Shown here: positions 1 to 9,123 of the stretch, in pieces
How positions within the stretch are numbered: the first letter of the stretch is position 1
How the letters are laid out: each line of letters opens with the position of its first letter
Assembly (NCBI RefSeq): GCF_000165835.1
Contig: NC_014640.1
Span: 3,720,001 to 3,784,000 of the forward strand
DNA length: 64,000 bases
Origin: Achromobacter xylosoxidans A8
GTDB lineage: Bacteria; Pseudomonadota; Gammaproteobacteria; Burkholderiales; Burkholderiaceae_B
Direction: 5' to 3'
The notes under the pieces: model-generated
What the model was told of the DNA's origin: nothing
Databases searched by the model: none
The model's input: the letters and a program-made list of their open reading frames with translations, nothing else
Position numbers and translations under genes: made by a program

Positions 1-767
1 AGGTAATCCAGGGCCGCGGTGCCGGCCGGGACCAGATAGAACAGGCTGGTGACGTTGACGAGATTGCCGGCCTGGATCATGCGGTAGAACAGCAGGGTCG
101 CGCCGACGGATATCACCAGCCCCATCCAGATCAACGGCAGGACGAAGCCCGCCACCCACTCCACATGCATAGGCTGAAACGGCACGAACAGCAGGCACAG
201 CGCCAGGCTGACAAGGTACTGCAGCGGCATGACGTCCATGGGCGCCTGACGCACGCGCTTCTGCAGGATGGCGCCCGTCGTCATGCAGACCAACGCGGCC
301 AGCGCGAAGACCATGCCGGCCGCGGAAAAGCGCGCCATGCCTATGCTCTGGTAGACCACCATCACCAGCCCGCACAGCGCCAGGAACAGGCCGGCCAAGC
401 GCGGCAGTGAATAACGCCGCTCCATCAGCGCCAGCGTCAGGATGGGCTGCGCGCCCAGCAGCGTGGCCAGCACTCCCGGCGTGATGCCGTGGTCCAACGC
501 CAGCAGATAGCAGATGGAATACCCGCCGATCAGCAGCAGGCCCGTCGCCGCCACCGTCGCGCGCGTGCCGCGCTCGGGCAGCCAGCGCCGCCGCCATACG
601 CAGATCAGCAGCAATACGGCCAGGGCCAGGATGAAGCGCAGCAGCAGGAAGCCGAAGGCGGAGGCATGGGACAGCCCCCATTTGGCGAAAATCGCGCCGC
701 CGCTCCACAGCAGCACGAACAAGGAGGTGGAGCCATAGGAGGTCCACGCGTTTCTATCGAAAGACAT
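1..767 (-). CDS. EamA/DMT-family inner-membrane permease (partial, C-terminus off the window)
   Basis: Reading leftward from ATG at 767 gives 255 codons without a stop; the 3' end lies beyond base 1. The protein is almost entirely hydrophobic segments separated by short basic loops (RRRW, ERRYSLPR, QKRVRQAP), as in the ten-helix drug/metabolite transporter superfamily made of two EamA repeats. Early residues include LFVLLWSGGAIFAKWGL, typical of the first EamA helix. Family members usually have about 290-300 residues, so about 40 are missing. It would export a small metabolite or amino acid; the substrate cannot be told from sequence. It has a long leader (768-1140) with strong hairpins. The preceding gene on this strand is the SbcC-like ATPase, 373 bases away, so it is probably a separate transcription unit. 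Confidence 0.85.
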   Translation of the reverse strand, partial: MSFDRNAWTSYGSTSLFVLLWSGGAIFAKWGLSHASAFGFLLLRFILALAVLLLICVWRRRWLPERGTRATVAATGLLLIGGYSICYLLALDHGITPGVLATLLGAQPILTLALMERRYSLPRLAGLFLALCGLVMVVYQSIGMARFSAAGMVFALAALVCMTTGAILQKRVRQAPMDVMPLQYLVSLALCLLFVPFQPMHVEWVAGFVLPLIWMGLVISVGATLLFYRMIQAGNLVNVTSLFYLVPAGTAALDY

Positions 768-1140
768 GAGGTTTCTACCTGTCGGGGTATTAACAGGCTC
801 CGGTCCCGTCCGCGCAGGCGCACGCAAGCGTGCGCTAGACGGATGCAATACGCATCAAGACGTCTGGCAAATCTGCTGGGGAAGAGACTGGAGTCGGGTT
901 GCGGACGGCGTCAGCCGACGACGACCGCGCAAGGCGGGTAAGCGCCCGAGACCACGCCGCAAGGCGGCGCGACCGGCGGCGATACCACCGTGGACAGGAC
1001 AGGAGAAAAACCGGGGGAAACTGCGGAGTGCCGCGACGACACGCGCGCACGCCGATCGGCTGCGGAGGCAGCGGATGCGAAGTCGGCGAGGAGCGTGTGA
1101 TCAGGCATGGGGCGTAGCCTACCGTCTGCGCGCAACGCGG
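768..1140 (-). other. 373-base gene-free region / probable structured leader of the EamA gene
   Basis: No conserved gene is evident. Two perfect hairpins are visible: an 18-base palindrome at 818-835 (GCGCACGC, AA, GCGTGCGC) and a 6-bp stem with a 3-base loop at 955-969. On the minus strand a 65-codon ORF runs from ATG at 1108 to TGA at 911; its last 25 residues contain a repeated PPC-type motif (PPVAPPCGVV, AYPPCAVVVG), and the second hairpin lies within this part. The near-repeat of CCGCCTTGCG underlies the peptide repeat. This could be a leader peptide with RNA structure controlling the permease, but it could equally be chance in GC-rich DNA. Confidence 0.3.
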
Positions 1141-3765
1141 TCAAGCGATGCGCCGCTGCTCCACGCCCATGTCGCGCCACGCTTCGCCATGGCAGGTGAA
1201 CATCAGGATCTGGTGCCGCGTGGCCGCGTCGAACAGCGCGCGCTTCATGAAGTCGCGGCGCGCGTCGTCCGTATGGACCAGTGCGTCGTCCAGCAGCAGC
1301 AGCGTCGGGCGCCCTGCTTCGCGCAGCAGGTCCGCGTAGGCGAAGCGGGCCAGGATGCCCAGTTGCTCGCGCGTGCCGAAGCTGAGCGCGGACAGCAGGT
1401 CCTCGCCGCCAGCGCGGCGCAGCGCCATGGGCAGCAGGGCTTCGTCCAGCCGCAGGTCGGCCTCGGGGAACAGCAAGGCCAGGTAGTGGTTCAGCCTGCG
1501 GGCCAGCGGCGCCTGCAGGCGCTGGGTGGCGGCGGCGCGCTTGTCCGCCAGCAGCTTCTGCAAAAGCTCCAGGGCACTCGCGCGCCGGGCGAAGTCGCCG
1601 CGCCGCCGTTCCAGGCGTTCGCAAGAGGCCTCGGCTTCGGACAGGCGTTCGCCCAGCCCTTGCGCGCCCGCCTGGTCCAGCTTGCCCTGCAATTGCAGGA
1701 TTTCGCCGTGGCGTTTGTGCTGCGCATCGCGCTCGATGGCGGCGGACTTCTCGTAGCGCTGGACGTCCTGCTCGACCAGTTCGGGACGGTGGCCGGCCAA
1801 AGCCGTCTGCGCTTCGCGCACGCGGCGCTCCAGATCGTCGTGGCTGCTGCGCGCCTCGGCGAGCCTGCCGGCGCGGGCCTGGCGTTGCGCGCCGCGCTCG
1901 GACGACTGCAGTTCGGCGCCGCGGGCGGCGGCCTGGTTTTCCAGCAATTGGGCGCGCGCGCCGTCCGCGTCCAGGGCGCGCTGCGCGGCGGCCAACGCGG
2001 TCTCGGCTTGCGCCGCAACCGCCTCCGCTTCCCGCAGGGCCTGGAGCGCCGCGGGCAGATCGCCGCCCTCCGTGTCCTGCACGGCAGGCAGCTTGTCCAG
2101 CCGTTCCTGCAACTGCGCACGGCGCGCCAGCGCGTCGTCACGCTGGCCACGCAGCACGTCCACGCCCTTGGGCGCATGGATGCCCAGCGTCTTGCGCATG
2201 CCGTCCAATTCGCGCAGCAAGGCGCCGTAGCGGGCGTAGCGCTGTTCGGCTTGCGCCAAGGTCTCGACGTCCAGGCGCTTGAACAGGGCCGCGCAGGCCG
2301 CCTGGGCCGCGTCGACTTCGCGCTTGAGCGCGGGCAGGTCCTGGCCGCCCGGTTCGATGCGCAAGCGCCCCACGCCCGGCAGATCCAGTTCGGCCGCGGC
2401 CGTCAACAGGACCTCGTCGGCGCCGCTCAGGATGCGGCCGTCCAGCCGCGCTTGTGCGCCCGCATCCAGCTGGTACGACAGGCGCGTGGCGCTGGCCTGC
2501 TGCTGCAACTGCAGATTGGCCAGCTCGCGCTCGCGCTTGCGCAGCGCCTCGATATCGGTGTCGGCGATTTCGATCCGCATGGTCTCGGCCTTGAGCGCGG
2601 AGCCCTGCTCGATCAATGCGGTCACTTCCTTCAAGGCGCCGTCCAGGCGTTCGATCTCCGCGCCCAGCTGGACCAGTTGATGCTCCAGGTCGCGCCGGTC
2701 GGCCACGGCCTGCACCGAGGTGACGCGCAAGCGCGCCGCGTCCACCGCGGCGGCATGGGTCTGGCGCTGCTGCTGCGCGCGCGCCAGCGGCTCGCGCGCG
2801 GCTTCGACCCGGGCGCGCGCGGCGCGGGCCTCGTTGACCAGGGACTGGAGTTCGGCCTCGTCCTGCTGGTCGCGCCGGACCTGGTCCTGCAACAGCGCCA
2901 GCGTCTGCGCGGCTTGCGCCTGTTCACGGCGCAGGCCTTCGAAGGCCTCGCGTTCCTTGGCCAGGGCCGCCAGGCGCGCGCGCGCCTCGGCCGCCTTGGC
3001 CTCGAAGTCCTTCCAGGGTTCGCCGGCCTGGGCGCGTTCATGGTCGCGGCGCAATTCGGCCAGGCGATCCACGTCGGCGTTCAGCTGCGCCATGGCTTGC
3101 GCGCACTCGTCGCGTTCGGCCGCGGCGCGCGCGAGCGCGTCCTCGGCTTCTTTGTAGGCGCCCTTGGGACGGCCGTTGCGCGCGTCCAGCAGCGCGCCGC
3201 GCTCGGCCGCCACGCGTTCGTACAGGCGGTCGCCATCGCCGGAAGCCAGTTCGCCCGACAGCTGCGTCAAGGCGTCGCGCAGATGCGCGCCGGCATAACC
3301 GGCCGCTTCCTGCAGGTTGTGGCCGTCGCCCTGCTGGATCCACAGCAGGCCGGGGATGCCCGCCAGGTCTGGCTTGCTTTGGCCGCGTCCGGGCAATTCA
3401 AAGCCCAGCAGCGCCGCCAGCGCGTTCTCGGCCTCTTCGCCGTCCAGGCGCTGCGCGCCGCCATCGATCAGCAGTTCGCAGCGGGCGCGCGACAGGAATT
3501 GCTTCTTCAGCACATAGCTGTGCCCGGCATGTGTGAACTCCAGTTCCACGCTGGGCCGCGCGCCGGACTCGCCGTGCGGCGCCAGGTCGGCCACCTTGCT
3601 GGTGCTGTAGCGTTCGAGGAAGGCGGAACGGATGGCCGCCGCCACGGTGCTCTTGCCCGCTTCATTCGGACCCACGAACAGGTTCAGGCCGTCTTGCAGC
3701 CCCTCCAGCGCCATGGGCTGGCGGAACTTGCGGAATTCTTCCAGGGCGATGCGCGAGAGCTTCAT
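1141..3765 (-). CDS. SbcC/YhaN-like AAA ATPase with long coiled coil
   Basis: 874 residues from ATG at 3765, which overlaps the stop of the upstream nuclease gene by four bases (translational coupling). The N-terminus has an ABC-type Walker A (FVGPNEAGKST, about residues 31-41). A long Glu/Arg/Ala/Gln-rich coiled coil with many LxxxxxEAE-type heptads fills the middle. Near the C-terminus are the ABC-like signature region, the Walker B (LLLLDDALVHTD) and a switch His (FTCHGEAW). This is the Rad50/SbcC/SMC layout, but I find no CxxC zinc hook at the coiled-coil apex, so it fits the YhaN type rather than classical SbcC. Together with its partner it should form an ATP-dependent DNA end-processing nuclease in the cytoplasm. 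A longer in-frame extension upstream of 3765 is rejected because it overlaps the partner gene. Confidence 0.85.
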   Translation of the reverse strand: MKLSRIALEEFRKFRQPMALEGLQDGLNLFVGPNEAGKSTVAAAIRSAFLERYSTSKVADLAPHGESGARPSVELEFTHAGHSYVLKKQFLSRARCELLIDGGAQRLDGEEAENALAALLGFELPGRGQSKPDLAGIPGLLWIQQGDGHNLQEAAGYAGAHLRDALTQLSGELASGDGDRLYERVAAERGALLDARNGRPKGAYKEAEDALARAAAERDECAQAMAQLNADVDRLAELRRDHERAQAGEPWKDFEAKAAEARARLAALAKEREAFEGLRREQAQAAQTLALLQDQVRRDQQDEAELQSLVNEARAARARVEAAREPLARAQQQRQTHAAAVDAARLRVTSVQAVADRRDLEHQLVQLGAEIERLDGALKEVTALIEQGSALKAETMRIEIADTDIEALRKRERELANLQLQQQASATRLSYQLDAGAQARLDGRILSGADEVLLTAAAELDLPGVGRLRIEPGGQDLPALKREVDAAQAACAALFKRLDVETLAQAEQRYARYGALLRELDGMRKTLGIHAPKGVDVLRGQRDDALARRAQLQERLDKLPAVQDTEGGDLPAALQALREAEAVAAQAETALAAAQRALDADGARAQLLENQAAARGAELQSSERGAQRQARAGRLAEARSSHDDLERRVREAQTALAGHRPELVEQDVQRYEKSAAIERDAQHKRHGEILQLQGKLDQAGAQGLGERLSEAEASCERLERRRGDFARRASALELLQKLLADKRAAATQRLQAPLARRLNHYLALLFPEADLRLDEALLPMALRRAGGEDLLSALSFGTREQLGILARFAYADLLREAGRPTLLLLDDALVHTDDARRDFMKRALFDAATRHQILMFTCHGEAWRDMGVEQRRIA

Positions 3766-4889
3766 TTGGCGGCTCCCGGCGCGGCGCTTTCGCGCTGGAA
3801 CCGCAGCAATAGTCGCAAGGCCTCGCCGGCGACCGAGGCTTGGTCCGGGTCCGACTGCAATGCCTGCAATTGCGTCGCCACTTCGCCCACATAGCCGCTG
3901 GCGCGCAGATCGGCCAAGTCGGCTTCGTCTGGTTCCAACAGCAGGCCGGACAGGTCCGGCAGCAGCGCGCGCACCTGCGCCGCCGCCTGGTCCACGGCGC
4001 GTTGCAGCGCTTCCCAGGTTTCCATGTTGACGTGCCCTTGCACCTCCAGCCGCAACACGTCCTCGGCGCGCAGATCCGCCATGCGCCCGGCCAGCGCCTG
4101 CGCGTCGGTGGGCAAGCTCAGCGTTTCCGACCAGGCCGACCAGCGGTACTTGCCCGTGGCCACGCGTTCCACGACGGGCACGGCGCCCGGCGCGGCTATA
4201 CGCACATGCAGCGCATAACCAGGTTCGTTGCCGCGGAAGCGGTCTTGCTCCGGCGTGCCGGCATACCAGGTGCGTTCGTCGATGGACAGGCAGCCATGCC
4301 AATCGCCCAGCGCCAGGTAGTCCAGACGCGCCCGCGCCGCGCGGTCAGGGGCGATGGGATTGGTAGCGTCTATGGTGTCCGGCAGGCGGCCCGCCACGCT
4401 GCCGTGCGCCAGGCCCACGCGGATGCGGCCGGCTTCGGTTTCCAGCGCGTCAAAGGCCTGAGTCACGTCGTCATAGGTATGGCGTTGCGTCAAGGGCGCA
4501 GCCAGCACGGCAAGATTGATCGCCGCCAGATCGACCACGCCGGTACGCAGCGGCACGTGCACGTTGGAAGGTATGCAGGCCAGCTGCATCGCCCGGCTCC
4601 AGACGCTGTCGGCCAGCGCCGCGTCGTGGTTGCCGGCAATCATGACCCAAGGCCCAGCGTAAGCCGCCATGGCGGCGAACAGCCGGCGTATCGTGCGGTC
4701 CGACACGCCTTGCGTATCGAACACGTCGCCCGCCACCAGCACGGCGTCCACGCCGCGCTCGGCGGCCAGCGCCGCGATGCGGGCGACGACGTCGAAGCGG
4801 GCCTCGGCCAGCATGGCGGCGTCGTCGGTTTCAAATTGGCCGTATTGCCGGCCGATCTGCCAATCGGCGGTATGCAGGAAATGGGTCAT
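3762..4889 (-). CDS. SbcD/YhaO-like metallophosphoesterase (DNA exonuclease subunit)
   Basis: 375 residues starting MTHFLHTADWQIG. The calcineurin-like phosphoesterase metal motifs are clear: TADWQIG (D-x-H variant, D9 as metal ligand), GDVFDTQG, GNHDA and later GDWHG. These are the conserved blocks of Mre11/SbcD/YhaO nucleases, which use Mn2+ to cut DNA ends. A C-terminal alpha/beta capping part (about 280-375) would contact the ATPase partner. The gene sits directly upstream of, and overlaps, the SbcC/YhaN-like gene, the standard arrangement for a two-subunit complex. 46 bases separate it from the acyl-CoA dehydrogenase gene upstream, so read-through is possible, but the functions are unrelated. 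Confidence 0.87.
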   Translation of the reverse strand: MTHFLHTADWQIGRQYGQFETDDAAMLAEARFDVVARIAALAAERGVDAVLVAGDVFDTQGVSDRTIRRLFAAMAAYAGPWVMIAGNHDAALADSVWSRAMQLACIPSNVHVPLRTGVVDLAAINLAVLAAPLTQRHTYDDVTQAFDALETEAGRIRVGLAHGSVAGRLPDTIDATNPIAPDRAARARLDYLALGDWHGCLSIDERTWYAGTPEQDRFRGNEPGYALHVRIAAPGAVPVVERVATGKYRWSAWSETLSLPTDAQALAGRMADLRAEDVLRLEVQGHVNMETWEALQRAVDQAAAQVRALLPDLSGLLLEPDEADLADLRASGYVGEVATQLQALQSDPDQASVAGEALRLLLRFQRESAAPGAAK

Positions 4890-4935
4890 GCGCGGAATTG
4901 TAAGAGCAAGACCCGGCTTGCGGCGGAGTTCCCCT

Positions 4936-6729
4936 TCAGGAAGGCGAAGCCAGCAACGGCAAGACCTGCGCCAACGTCAAAGGCGTTTCTTGCAGCATCA
5001 GCCTGTCGCCCTGCGTCTCGCCGTCCTGGGCCGCGTCACGCAAGGGATCGGCCGGCAGCAGGTAATGGCGCAACACGGCGTCGGCAAGCAGCAGGCGCCT
5101 CGCATCCACGCCAGGCTGGCAGCTCTCCCAGGCCATGAATACCGCGGCCGACACGTAATAGAGCGCCGACGCCGCGCGCCGCACCTGCGCCTCGTGCTTT
5201 TCGTCCGCTCCCACAGCCTCGGCCAGGCCGACGGCCCGGCGCAGGCAATCCCGCAAGGTGGCGCGCCAGGCGGCAGGCAAGGCCGTCGCTTGCTCTATCC
5301 GGCTTTCCAGCAACGCGGACAGCGCCTCGTGCGCCCGCTCCTTGCGCACGGCGCGCTGGATGGCGTCGAGCGCATTGATGTTGCTGGTGCCCTCCCACAG
5401 CACGCCGATATGCGCGTCGCGCACCAGCCGGGCATTGATGAAGTCCTCGATGTAGCCGTTGCCGCCGCGTACCTCCATCGCGCCGGTCGCCACGCTGACG
5501 TTGTCGCGGCAAGTCCGCAGTTTCAACAGCGGCGTCAGCAGGCGCAGCACCGGCGCCGCGGCCGTATCGCCCTCTTGCGCGCGGCGCATGATGTCGGCGG
5601 TGGCCATGACCATGGACAAGGCCGCTTCCGTCGGCGTCAGCAGTTTCAGCAATTGGCGGCGCAGCAGCGGATAGGCCATGACATCGCGTCCGAACGCATG
5701 CCGATGGCGCGCCGCCAGCATGGCCTCGTTGAGGCAGCGGCGCATCATCGCCGCCGCGCGCACGCCATGCGACAGGCGCGACAGGTTGACCTGCTCCATC
5801 ATGTGCTTGAGCCCCTGATCCACCTGCCCCACCAGGTATGCCTGCGCGCCTTCCAGCCGGATTTCGCCGCTGGCCATCGACCGCGTGCCCAGCTTGTCCT
5901 TCAGGCGGACGATGCGATAGGCGTTGCGGCTGCCGTCTTCCAGGCGGCGCGGCATCGCAAACAGCGCCAGCCCGCGCGTGCCTGCGGGCGCGCCTTCCGG
6001 GCGGGCCAGCAACAAGGCCACATCCGCGTCCGTGTGCGAGCAGAACCACTTTTCGCCGTGCAGACGCCAGGTGCCGTCGACCTGGCGCGCAACGGTCTCC
6101 AACGCGCCCACGTCCGATCCTCCAGCTTTCTCCGTCATGAACTGCGTGCCCTTCCAGAGCGTGTCCGGGTCGCTGGACAGCATGCGGGGCAGCAGCTTTT
6201 CCTGCAGGGCTGGACTGCCGAATTTCCGGATCAGATGGATCGACGTGTCCGATACGCTGATGGGACACATCTGGCCGAATTCGGCCTGGACGAACAGGTA
6301 CTGCAAGGCGTACTTGGCCACGGGTGGCAGCGGCGCGTCGCAACCCAGTACGCCGGCGCGATGGCTCATGGCATGGAACTGGAAGTCGGCGAAGGCGATG
6401 TGCTCCATTTCCTGGTAGGCCGGGTGGTACTCGATCCAGTCTTCGTCTTCGCCCCAGCGCGTGCGCGGATGCAGTACGGGCGGGAACTTGTCCGCCACGG
6501 TGGCCAGCGCATTCAGGCGCCCTCCCGCCAGTTGCCCCATGCGCTGGAATTGCGGCAGCAGCTTGGCATGCGCGGCCTCGGGCACGTAAAGCCTCAGCAG
6601 ATCCTGCAAACCCCGGTCCAGCGCGTAGAAATCCTGGCCTGCGCAATCGGGCGCGAGGAAATGCGAACTCTGCAAAGACCGCTCGGGACGCGGGCGGACG
6701 TATTCGTCGTATCTGGCGAGAAATGGCAC
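4936..6729 (-). CDS. Acyl-CoA dehydrogenase family protein, AidB-like
   Basis: About 597 residues, much longer than ordinary acyl-CoA dehydrogenases (about 380), because of an N-terminal alpha domain and an extended C-terminus as in AidB. Flavin-binding blocks are present: TQFMTEKAGGSDVGA, EKWFCSHTDADV and, near the C-terminus, GGNGYIEDF followed by LWEGTSNI. The residue context after GGNGYIED matches FAD-site motifs of this family. The start is taken as GTG at 6729 because AGGAG (6736-6740) lies six bases upstream; a TTG at 6735 is also open but would abut the ribosome site. It follows the CoA-transferase gene by 73 bases and probably belongs to the same catabolic operon. Substrate unknown. 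Confidence 0.8.
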   Translation of the reverse strand: MPFLARYDEYVRPRPERSLQSSHFLAPDCAGQDFYALDRGLQDLLRLYVPEAAHAKLLPQFQRMGQLAGGRLNALATVADKFPPVLHPRTRWGEDEDWIEYHPAYQEMEHIAFADFQFHAMSHRAGVLGCDAPLPPVAKYALQYLFVQAEFGQMCPISVSDTSIHLIRKFGSPALQEKLLPRMLSSDPDTLWKGTQFMTEKAGGSDVGALETVARQVDGTWRLHGEKWFCSHTDADVALLLARPEGAPAGTRGLALFAMPRRLEDGSRNAYRIVRLKDKLGTRSMASGEIRLEGAQAYLVGQVDQGLKHMMEQVNLSRLSHGVRAAAMMRRCLNEAMLAARHRHAFGRDVMAYPLLRRQLLKLLTPTEAALSMVMATADIMRRAQEGDTAAAPVLRLLTPLLKLRTCRDNVSVATGAMEVRGGNGYIEDFINARLVRDAHIGVLWEGTSNINALDAIQRAVRKERAHEALSALLESRIEQATALPAAWRATLRDCLRRAVGLAEAVGADEKHEAQVRRAASALYYVSAAVFMAWESCQPGVDARRLLLADAVLRHYLLPADPLRDAAQDGETQGDRLMLQETPLTLAQVLPLLASPS

Positions 6730-6802
6730 AAGCAACTCCTGAAGGTCGTGGTTCGACGCCGCGCCCCCAATCGGCGCGGACGCATGATTCGCGAATGAAA
6801 AG

Positions 6803-8029
6803 TCAGATGACGCCGGCCGCGTGCAATTCGGTCAGGGTGGATTCCGACAGCCCGAGACGCTGCGCCAGCACCTCGCGGGTATGCTCGCCCAGCACCGGCG
6901 GACCCGCGCGATGGTCCAGCGGAGTCGCCGAAAAGCGCATGGGACTGGCGATACTTGGGCAGGTCCCGCCCGTGGATAGCGGCAGATCGACCCGCAAGCC
7001 CCGATGCATGACCTGCGGATCGGTGAACGTTTCGGCAAAGGTGTTGATAGGTCCGCAAGGAACCCCCGCGCCTTCCAGCCGGCTCTGCCATGCCGCGCTG
7101 GTATCCGTCGCCATGATTTCAGCCAGCAAGGGCAGCAGCGTGTCGCGATGGGTCAGGCGTCCGCTGACCTTGGCGTAGCGCGGATCCTGCGCCAGGTCCG
7201 GCCGCTGGATCTCCTGGCAATAGGCCGCGAACTGGCTGTCATTGCCCACCGCCACGATCAGGCGCCCATCCTGCGTGTCGAAGACCTGATAAGGCACTGC
7301 GTTGGCATGCGCGTTGCCGTAGCGCCGGGGCGTCTTGCCGGACACCAGGTAGTTGACCGCGGGGTTGCTGCCGAACGCCAGCACGCAGTCCAGCAAGGCC
7401 ATGTCGATGTGCTGCCCCTGCCCGCTGCGTTCGCGCCACGCCAACGCGGCCGCAATCGCCAGGCTGGCGTACATGCCGGTGGTGATGTCCGCCACCGCGA
7501 CTCCCACCTTCTGGGGACCCGCGCCCGGCAAGCCATCGGCCTCGCCGGTGATGCTCATCAGGCCGCCCATGCCCTGGAAAATGAAGTCGTAGCCCGGCCG
7601 GTGGCGGTACGGCCCGGTCTGCCCGAAACCGGTGATCGAGCAATAAACCAGCGCAGGGTTATCCGTGCACAGGTCTTCGTAGCCCAAGCCATAGCGCGCC
7701 AGCGTGCCGACCTTGTAGTTCTCCACCAGCACGTCCGAATCCGCGGCCAGGCGGCGGATGATGTCCTGGCCTTCGGCGGTGGAGATATCCACGGTCACGG
7801 ATTTCTTGCCGCGATTGGTCGACGCGTAGTAGCCGGAATCTTCGCGCGGCCCGCCGTCGACATCCGGCATCCAGGGCGGCCCCCAGCCGCGGGTATCGTC
7901 GCCCGCGCCCGGGCGTTCGATCTTGGTCACGTCGGCGCCCAGGTCGGCAAGGTTCTGGGTGCACCAGGGACCTGCCAGCACGCGGGTCAGGTCCAGCACG
8001 CGGATATGGGATAGCGGTTTGATGGTCAT
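6803..8029 (-). CDS. CaiB/BaiF class III CoA-transferase
   Basis: 408 residues from ATG at 8029. Family blocks in order: LSHIRVLDLTRVLAGPWC, LGADVTKIERPGAGDDTR, NRGKKSVTVD, DVLVENYKVGTLARYGLGYE, SITGFGQTGP and GQHIDMALLD, where Asp of HIDMA is the catalytic residue of type III CoA-transferases. Length is normal for the family (about 400). It would move CoA from a donor acyl-CoA to a carboxylate. Neighbours are a Bug periplasmic receptor upstream (32-base gap) and an AidB-like acyl-CoA dehydrogenase downstream, so the set looks like capture, CoA activation and oxidation of one organic acid. The in-frame extension to 8284 is discarded because it overlaps the receptor gene. Confidence 0.88.
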   Translation of the reverse strand: MTIKPLSHIRVLDLTRVLAGPWCTQNLADLGADVTKIERPGAGDDTRGWGPPWMPDVDGGPREDSGYYASTNRGKKSVTVDISTAEGQDIIRRLAADSDVLVENYKVGTLARYGLGYEDLCTDNPALVYCSITGFGQTGPYRHRPGYDFIFQGMGGLMSITGEADGLPGAGPQKVGVAVADITTGMYASLAIAAALAWRERSGQGQHIDMALLDCVLAFGSNPAVNYLVSGKTPRRYGNAHANAVPYQVFDTQDGRLIVAVGNDSQFAAYCQEIQRPDLAQDPRYAKVSGRLTHRDTLLPLLAEIMATDTSAAWQSRLEGAGVPCGPINTFAETFTDPQVMHRGLRVDLPLSTGGTCPSIASPMRFSATPLDHRAGPPVLGEHTREVLAQRLGLSESTLTELHAAGVI

Positions 8030-8061
8030 GTGTCTTGGGTCTCGATGCCGTTGCGGCGCAG

Positions 8062-9030
8062 TCAATCGATGCGGATGTTGGCGTCTTTGATGACCTGCCC
8101 GTAGCGCGCGCTTTCCTCGCGCATGTAGGCACTGAAGGCCTCGCCGAAGTAGCCCACCGGCTCGCCCCCCGAACGCAGCAGGGCTTCGCGCACATCGGCC
8201 TGGGCCATGACCTGCTCGATCGTGCCGCTCAGCGACTTGACGATGGCGGGCGGCGTGCCTGCGGGCGCCAGGATGCCGACCCACGCGGACATCTTCATGT
8301 CGGGATAGCCCAGCTCCGCCGTGGTCGACAGTTGCGGCAGCACCGCGGAGCGCTTGTCGCTCATGACGGCCAGCGCGGTCAGCTTGCCCGCCTGGATCTG
8401 CGGCAGGCCGGTGAACGCGGGCTCGAACGTGACGGAGACTTCGCCGCCCATCACCGCCGCCTTGGCGGGCGCGCTGCCCTTGTATGGCACATGCAGCAGA
8501 TTGATCTTGGCCCTGGACCGCAGCATTTCGCCCGCCAGGTGTGCGGTCGAACCGGCCCCGTAGGACGCGTAGCTGAATTCGCCCGGCTTGGCCTGGGCCA
8601 GGGTCACGAACTGTTCCAGCGTCTGCGCCGGAACCTTGGGGTTGACGACGATGACGCTGGGCGTGCTCGCGATCAAGGCGATCGGCGCAAAGCTCTTGAC
8701 CGCGTCATAAGGCAGCTTCGGGTACAGCCAGGGATTGATGGTCAGCGTGGTGTTGGTCGCCGCCAGCAAGGTGTAGCCGTCCGGCTTGGCGTTGGCGACC
8801 ATTTCCGCGCCGATGATGGTGGCCGCGCCCGTGCGGTTTTCCACGATCACGGGCTGGCCCAACCGTTCTCCCAATTTCTGGCCGATGACGCGGGCCACCA
8901 CGTCGGTCATGCCGCCCGCCGAGTACGGCACGATCAGGCGGATCGGCATGCGGGGATAGTCCTGGGCTTTTGCGGCGCTGGCGGCTAGCAATGCGCTGGC
9001 GGCCAACGCGGTGAGGATGGAAATACGCAC
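8062..9030 (-). CDS. Bug/TctC-family periplasmic substrate-binding protein
   Basis: 322 residues from GTG at 9030, supported by AAGGAG six bases upstream (9037-9042) and by a clean signal peptide starting there (MRISILTALAASALLAASAAKAQ, cleaved after AKA or KAQ). The mature protein opens with YPRMPIRLIVPYSAGG, the hallmark of Bug receptors, followed by PVIVENRTGA, ANAKPDGYTLL and LPYDAVKSFAPI. Such proteins bind carboxylates in the periplasm for TTT transporters or sensing. No TctA/TctB membrane genes are in the window, as is usual for orphan Bug genes in Bordetella and relatives. First gene of the putative operon with the CoA-transferase and acyl-CoA dehydrogenase; a LysR gene diverges from it. 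Confidence 0.9.
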   Translation of the reverse strand: MRISILTALAASALLAASAAKAQDYPRMPIRLIVPYSAGGMTDVVARVIGQKLGERLGQPVIVENRTGAATIIGAEMVANAKPDGYTLLAATNTTLTINPWLYPKLPYDAVKSFAPIALIASTPSVIVVNPKVPAQTLEQFVTLAQAKPGEFSYASYGAGSTAHLAGEMLRSRAKINLLHVPYKGSAPAKAAVMGGEVSVTFEPAFTGLPQIQAGKLTALAVMSDKRSAVLPQLSTTAELGYPDMKMSAWVGILAPAGTPPAIVKSLSGTIEQVMAQADVREALLRSGGEPVGYFGEAFSAYMREESARYGQVIKDANIRID

Positions 9031-9123
9031 GAGAGTCTCCTTGGGGGATCGCGGGTCTGTGCCCGGATTCATTGCCGCATGTCTCTGCGGTGAAACCCAT
9101 TATTGGCAGCGTGATTTTTCTCG

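Noticed and set aside
766..3894. 1042-codon plus-strand ORF opposite the SbcC-like ATPase
   Set aside because: Composition is the low-complexity Gln/Arg/Ala type produced by reading the complement of a GC-rich coiled-coil gene; no domain is recognisable, while the minus strand has intact Walker and signature motifs.
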